The notes under the pieces were generated by a model. That model worked only from the letters and a program-made list of their open reading frames with translations. It had not been told where the DNA came from and did not search any database. Made by a program: the position numbers and the translations under genes. From Planctomycetaceae bacterium (GTDB lineage: Bacteria > Planctomycetota > Phycisphaerae > SM23-33), in the NCBI GenBank assembly GCA_021371965.1, contig JAJFVE010000183.1, forward strand, positions 1 to 64,000: a stretch of 64,000 nucleotides of DNA. The letters run 5' to 3'. This document shows, in pieces, positions 60,152-64,000 of this stretch. Numbering within the stretch: position 1 is the stretch's first letter; every line of letters begins with the position of its first letter.

Positions 60152-61261
60152 ATGAAGCGACTGTTCAGGGTGGCGATCAAAAGCGTTCTTGTTCTGGTGC
60201 TGGCCGGATTTGTTGTCCTCCTGATGCTCTACCTTGACGGCGTCTTCAGCCCGAAGGTCGCTCCCGACACGGGCAAGGAAATGGCGTCGGCCGCCCGCAG
60301 TGCGCTGGCCCGGCCGCAAGCGTCGGCCGAGGCCAGGCTGGTCGACCTGCCGCTGGTCGAAGAGGCGCCGGGGACCATCCGTCCGCTGCGGGAGACGGCG
60401 TTGGCGTCGAAGGTGCGCGAGCCGGAGAAGGTGATCGAGGTCAACGTCATCGCGGGGCAGGAAGTGCATAAGGGCGACGTGCTGGTCAAACTCGACCCGT
60501 CCACCTGGCAGAACCGCCGTGAAATGGCCCAGGCCAAGCTGAGCATCGCCCAGGCCTCGCGCGACGAGGCGCAGAAGAATCTCGATCGCATCAAGGAGGC
60601 TTTCAGCAAGAACGTCGCCACTGCCAGTGAGGTCGATACCGCCAGGTACCGCCTCGAAGGCCTGGCCGGCGAGGTTGTGGCCGCACAGCGGGCGCTGGAT
60701 GAATCGACACAGAATCTCAGCTACACCGAGATTCGCTCGCCCATGGACGCGGTAGTGGTCGACAAGCGCGTGGACATCGGCGACACCGTCGCGCCGGGGC
60801 AGGTGCTGGTGAGCCTCTACGACCGAATGCAGATGATTGCCAACGTGCGCGAAGGCCTCATCAAGCGCCTGGCCAAGGGGCAGGACATCGACGTGGTCAT
60901 CGACGATCTTGGCGGGCCCTGCACGGGCACAATCAGCGAGATCGTGCCCCTGGCCGACCCGCTCACGAGAACGTTCCAGGTGAAAGTCGTCGGACCGTGC
61001 CGCAGCGGCGTGAGGCCGGGGATGTACGCCAAACTTCGCGTCCCGCTGGGCCAGGCCAAGGTGCTGGTCATTCCCCCCGCGGCCGTGGAGCATGTGGGAC
61101 AGTTGACGATGGTTACGGTGGCGGGTCCGCGGGGCCTCGAGCGGCGCAGCGTGCAGTTGGGCCGCTCTCTCACCATCGATGCCAAGCCCCAGGTCGAGGT
61201 GCTGGCGGGTCTCAAGGGCGGCGAGAAAGTGGTGCTGCCGGCGGGAGAGGCCCAGCCATGA
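60152..61261 (+). CDS. RND efflux periplasmic adaptor (membrane fusion protein)
   Basis: From ATG 60152, six bases after AAGGAG, the product is 369 residues. It has an N-terminal helix (VLVLVLAGFVVLLMLYL), a lipoyl-type hairpin (EVNVIAGQEVHKGDVLVKLD and YTEIRSPMDAVVVDKRVDIG), a helical hairpin between them, and beta-barrel parts (ISEIVPLADPLTRTFQVKV, RPGMYAKLRVPLGQAKVLVI). This matches HlyD/AcrA-type adaptors linking the inner-membrane pump to an outer-membrane channel. Its stop overlaps the pump start (ATGA). No outer-membrane factor gene is within the window. Confidence 0.92.
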   Translation: MKRLFRVAIKSVLVLVLAGFVVLLMLYLDGVFSPKVAPDTGKEMASAARSALARPQASAEARLVDLPLVEEAPGTIRPLRETALASKVREPEKVIEVNVIAGQEVHKGDVLVKLDPSTWQNRREMAQAKLSIAQASRDEAQKNLDRIKEAFSKNVATASEVDTARYRLEGLAGEVVAAQRALDESTQNLSYTEIRSPMDAVVVDKRVDIGDTVAPGQVLVSLYDRMQMIANVREGLIKRLAKGQDIDVVIDDLGGPCTGTISEIVPLADPLTRTFQVKVVGPCRSGVRPGMYAKLRVPLGQAKVLVIPPAAVEHVGQLTMVTVAGPRGLERRSVQLGRSLTIDAKPQVEVLAGLKGGEKVVLPAGEAQP

Positions 61262-64000
61262 GCGACCATTCGACGCAAGGCTCGCCCCGGGGCGGCGGCG
61301 GATTCACTAACGGGATCGTCCGCACGTTCCTCGACAGCAACCTGCCGATGATCCTGCTGATCCTCTCGATGGCCATCGGCGCCACGGCCTTGATGCTCAC
61401 GCCGCGCGAGGAAGACCCGCAGATCGTCGTGCCGATGGCCGACGTGTACGTGAACTTTCCCGGTCACAGCGCCGCGCAGGTCGAGCAGCTCGTCAGCACG
61501 CCGCTGGAGCGCATGCTCTACCAGATCGATGGGGTGGAGTACGTCTACTCGATGTCGCGCCAGGACCAGGCGATCATCACCGTTCGCTTCCTGGTGGGCG
61601 AAGACCGCGAACGCAGCCTCGTGAAACTGTACAAGAAGATCGACGAGAACGTCGACCTGGCGCCGCCGGGCGTGACGGGCTGGGTCGTCAAGCCTGTGGA
61701 GATCGACGACGTGCCCATCGTCACCCTCACGCTGCAGGGCGCCGGCAGCGACAGCTACGCCCTGCGCCGCCTCGGCGAGGAAATGGTCGCTCGCCTCGCG
61801 GCCGTCCCGGACGTCTCGCGAGCCTACGTGGTGGGCGGTCAGCCGCGCAAGGCACTGGTCTATCTCGACCGCCAGCGGATGCGCGGGTTCAACGTCGCGC
61901 CGCTGGAGATTCAGCGCGCCCTGACGGCATCGAACGTGCGGCTCACCGCGGGTGACTTTACGCGGACCGACGAGGAATACGCCGTCGAGAGCGGACGCGT
62001 CTTCGAGCGGGTCGACGACCTGCGGCAACTGGTGGTGGGGGTCTTCAACGCCGCGCCGGTCTATCTCAAGGACGTGGCCGACATCAAAGACGGCCCCGAC
62101 GAGGTCGTCTCGTACGTGCGCCACTCCTGGGGCCAGGGACGCGGGTTCGAGGCCCGGCCGGGGGCCACCGGCACGCTGGTGGGCCAGGCGGCCTCGGGCT
62201 CCGACGCCTCGCCCAACTCCCAGCCGGCCGTCACCATCGCCCTGTCCAAGAAGAAAGGCGCCAACGCCGTCGCCGTCTCGCGGGATATTCTCGCCGCGGC
62301 TGCGAGGCTCAAAGCCGACGTCGTTCCCGGCAACGTGGACGTGGTCATTACGCGCAACACGGGGCTGAACTCCGACGAAAAGGTCAACGACCTGATCGAG
62401 GCCTTGGGCGTGGCGCTGGTGCTGGCGGTGGTAGTGCTGACGATTTCCATGGGTTGGCGCGAGAGCCTGATCGTTGCCCTGGCCGTGCCGGTGGTGTTCG
62501 GCCTGACGCTGGGCGTGAACCTGCTGGCGGGCCTTACGATCAATCGCGTGACGCTGTTCGCGCTGATCCTGTCGCTGGGCCTGCTCGTCGACGACCCGAT
62601 CGTCGACGTCGAGAACATCGTGCGCCACTTCTTCCTGCGCCGAAAGGCTTCGCAGGAGATCGTGCTCGAGGCCGTCAGCGAAATCCGCCCGCCGCTGATC
62701 TCGGCCACCCTGGCCGTCATCGCCTCCTTCCTGCCGCTGCTGTTCATCACCGGAATGATGGGCCCGTACATGAGACCGATGGCGATGAACGTGCCCGTGG
62801 CCATGCTGATGTCAATGGTCGTCGCGTTCACCATTACGCCCTGGCTGGCCTACCACCTGCTGCGGCGGCGGTACAACGCCATGGGCGGCGGCGAGGCGGC
62901 CCCGGCGGACCCTCATGCCACCGGCGACCTGACGAGCACGCGGATGTACCGCGTGTTTCGCCCCATCATGCACGGCCTGCTGCGCACCCGCCGCGCGAGC
63001 TGGGCATTCCTGGCCGTCATGGGCCTGCTGCTGATGTTCGCCGCCGGCCTGGCCATGATGCGCGTCGTGCCGCTGAAGATGCTTCCCTACGGCAACAAGA
63101 GCGAGCTGCAACTCGTGCTGGATTTTGATCGTGGCACGACGCTCGAACGCGCCGATGCGGCCGTACGCGATATGGAGCGGTATCTCGCCGCCGTCCCTGA
63201 AATCACCGACTATACGTCTTATGTCGGTCTGGCAGCGCCCATGGACTTCAACGGCATGGTCCGCCATTACTACCTGAGGCGCGGGGCAAACGTGGCTGAC
63301 ATTCAGATCAACCTCGTCGGCCGCAAGCACCGCCATGACCAGACGCACGCCCTGGCCCTGCGGATGCGCAATGATCTGACGCGCATCGCCAATGAGCACG
63401 CCGTGCGCCTGAAGATCGTCGAGGCCCCGCCCGGACCGCCGGTGCTCTCGACAGTGGCGGCCGAGGTGTACGGTCAGGAGAACACGCCCTATGCCGAGGT
63501 GGTTTCCGCGGCCGCGACCGTGCGACAGCGGCTGGCGAAGGAACCCGGCGTCGTCGATGTCGACGACATGTCTGAGGCCATGGAGGCGAAACTGCGGTTC
63601 GTGCCTGACCAGCAGAAGGCGGCGCTCAACGGCATCTCGGTGGACGAGATCGCCCGTACGCAGCAGATGCTGCTGGGCGGCGCGACGGGCGGCGTGGTGC
63701 AGCAGCGCGCGGAGCGAAACCCGCTGATGATCGATCTGCGCCTGCCCCGGGCCCAGCGATCCAGCGAGCAGGACCTGGCCAACGTCTCGCTCAAGAGCGC
63801 CTCGGGGGCGATGGTCCCCTTGGCCGAGTTGGGGCGATGGGACGTGGTCACTGCCGATCAGACCATCTACCACAAGAATCTGCGCCCGGTGATGTACGTT
63901 CTGGCCGAGATGGCCGGCCGTCCGCCGTCTGAGGCTGTGCTGGATATCCAGGCTGATCGTCGCGACGCGGCCTCCGCCGCGCCGGCTGAGCCCAAGCCGC
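61258..64000 (+). CDS. RND family efflux pump, inner membrane subunit (3' end outside window)
   Basis: The first 914 codons are visible and the frame is still open at the window end. The N-terminal helix (LPMILLILSMAIGATALML) is followed by the porter domain with EEDPQIVVPMADVYVNFPGHSAAQVEQLV. The transmembrane block (about 380-540) includes LGLLVDDPIVDVENIVRHFF, the proton-relay Asp pair of helix 4, and PLISATLAVIASFLPLLFI. A second porter domain follows from about 600. This matches AcrB/MexF-type proton-driven exporters. Substrate unknown. It starts inside the adaptor's last codon. Confidence 0.93.
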   Translation, partial: MSDHSTQGSPRGGGGFTNGIVRTFLDSNLPMILLILSMAIGATALMLTPREEDPQIVVPMADVYVNFPGHSAAQVEQLVSTPLERMLYQIDGVEYVYSMSRQDQAIITVRFLVGEDRERSLVKLYKKIDENVDLAPPGVTGWVVKPVEIDDVPIVTLTLQGAGSDSYALRRLGEEMVARLAAVPDVSRAYVVGGQPRKALVYLDRQRMRGFNVAPLEIQRALTASNVRLTAGDFTRTDEEYAVESGRVFERVDDLRQLVVGVFNAAPVYLKDVADIKDGPDEVVSYVRHSWGQGRGFEARPGATGTLVGQAASGSDASPNSQPAVTIALSKKKGANAVAVSRDILAAAARLKADVVPGNVDVVITRNTGLNSDEKVNDLIEALGVALVLAVVVLTISMGWRESLIVALAVPVVFGLTLGVNLLAGLTINRVTLFALILSLGLLVDDPIVDVENIVRHFFLRRKASQEIVLEAVSEIRPPLISATLAVIASFLPLLFITGMMGPYMRPMAMNVPVAMLMSMVVAFTITPWLAYHLLRRRYNAMGGGEAAPADPHATGDLTSTRMYRVFRPIMHGLLRTRRASWAFLAVMGLLLMFAAGLAMMRVVPLKMLPYGNKSELQLVLDFDRGTTLERADAAVRDMERYLAAVPEITDYTSYVGLAAPMDFNGMVRHYYLRRGANVADIQINLVGRKHRHDQTHALALRMRNDLTRIANEHAVRLKIVEAPPGPPVLSTVAAEVYGQENTPYAEVVSAAATVRQRLAKEPGVVDVDDMSEAMEAKLRFVPDQQKAALNGISVDEIARTQQMLLGGATGGVVQQRAERNPLMIDLRLPRAQRSSEQDLANVSLKSASGAMVPLAELGRWDVVTADQTIYHKNLRPVMYVLAEMAGRPPSEAVLDIQADRRDAASAAPAEPKP

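Overview
The window looks like chromosome from a GC-rich member of the Planctomycetota, most likely the Phycisphaerae side of the phylum. The evidence is indirect but consistent: two PEP-CTERM surface proteins, two N-methylated pseudopilins of the type common in planctomycetes, a MoxR/DUF58/BatA-like gene block with a prenyltransferase-fold protein, large secreted PQQ-propeller proteins, a formylglycine-type (FGE) sulfatase-maturation fold, many GTG starts, and intergenic gaps full of short dispersed phrase-like repeats. No rRNA, tRNA, CRISPR array, transposase or phage gene was seen.

Layout. 1-5.2 kb: the end of a DUF1638 gene, a pseudopilin, and a tightly overlapping four-gene ABC uptake operon of the iron-siderophore/cobalamin type with an isochorismatase-like gene inside it. 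5.2-17.9 kb: an HtrA protease with a small lipoprotein, a prenyltransferase-fold secreted protein, a PHP-like (DUF3604) lipoprotein, a NarL-type histidine kinase, a TPR protein, an L,D-transpeptidase with 5-formyl-THF cyclo-ligase, an unrecognised duplicated-domain protein, and an FGE-domain membrane protein. 17.9-23.5 kb: a stress-type operon (Hsp20, triple-BON, two double-PRC proteins) facing a LuxR/NarL response regulator that appears translationally coupled to a 14-codon leader ORF, then a small Cys protein, a sigma-70 factor and a ferredoxin.

23.7-47.4 kb: an ExbD-like protein, two giant secreted PQQ-type proteins (one with a methyltransferase-like domain inserted), then a run of co-directional, mostly overlapping genes: prenyltransferase-fold paralogue, BatA-like vWA protein, second vWA protein, DUF4175-like protein, a 1,585-residue Ala/Gln/Pro-rich protein, MoxR and DUF58. 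This is the best candidate for an uncharacterised multi-component envelope machine. 47.7-55.1 kb is one 2,478-residue repeat-built PEP-CTERM adhesin-like gene with its own promoter and a 14-bp terminator hairpin. 55.5-57.4 kb holds ribF and a DHH phosphoesterase.

57.5-60 kb is the most striking part: a promoter (TTGACA, 17-bp spacer), a cobalamin riboswitch, an intrinsic terminator, and then a secreted PEP-CTERM protein rather than a usual B12 transport or synthesis gene. The riboswitch-controlled surface protein and the BtuFCD-type operon 52 kb away may belong to one corrinoid-acquisition programme; this is inference. The window ends inside an RND efflux pump gene preceded by its periplasmic adaptor.

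Starts were chosen by signal peptide, ribosome-binding site and 4-bp overlaps; several genes use GTG. All family assignments are by reading motifs, without a database search.
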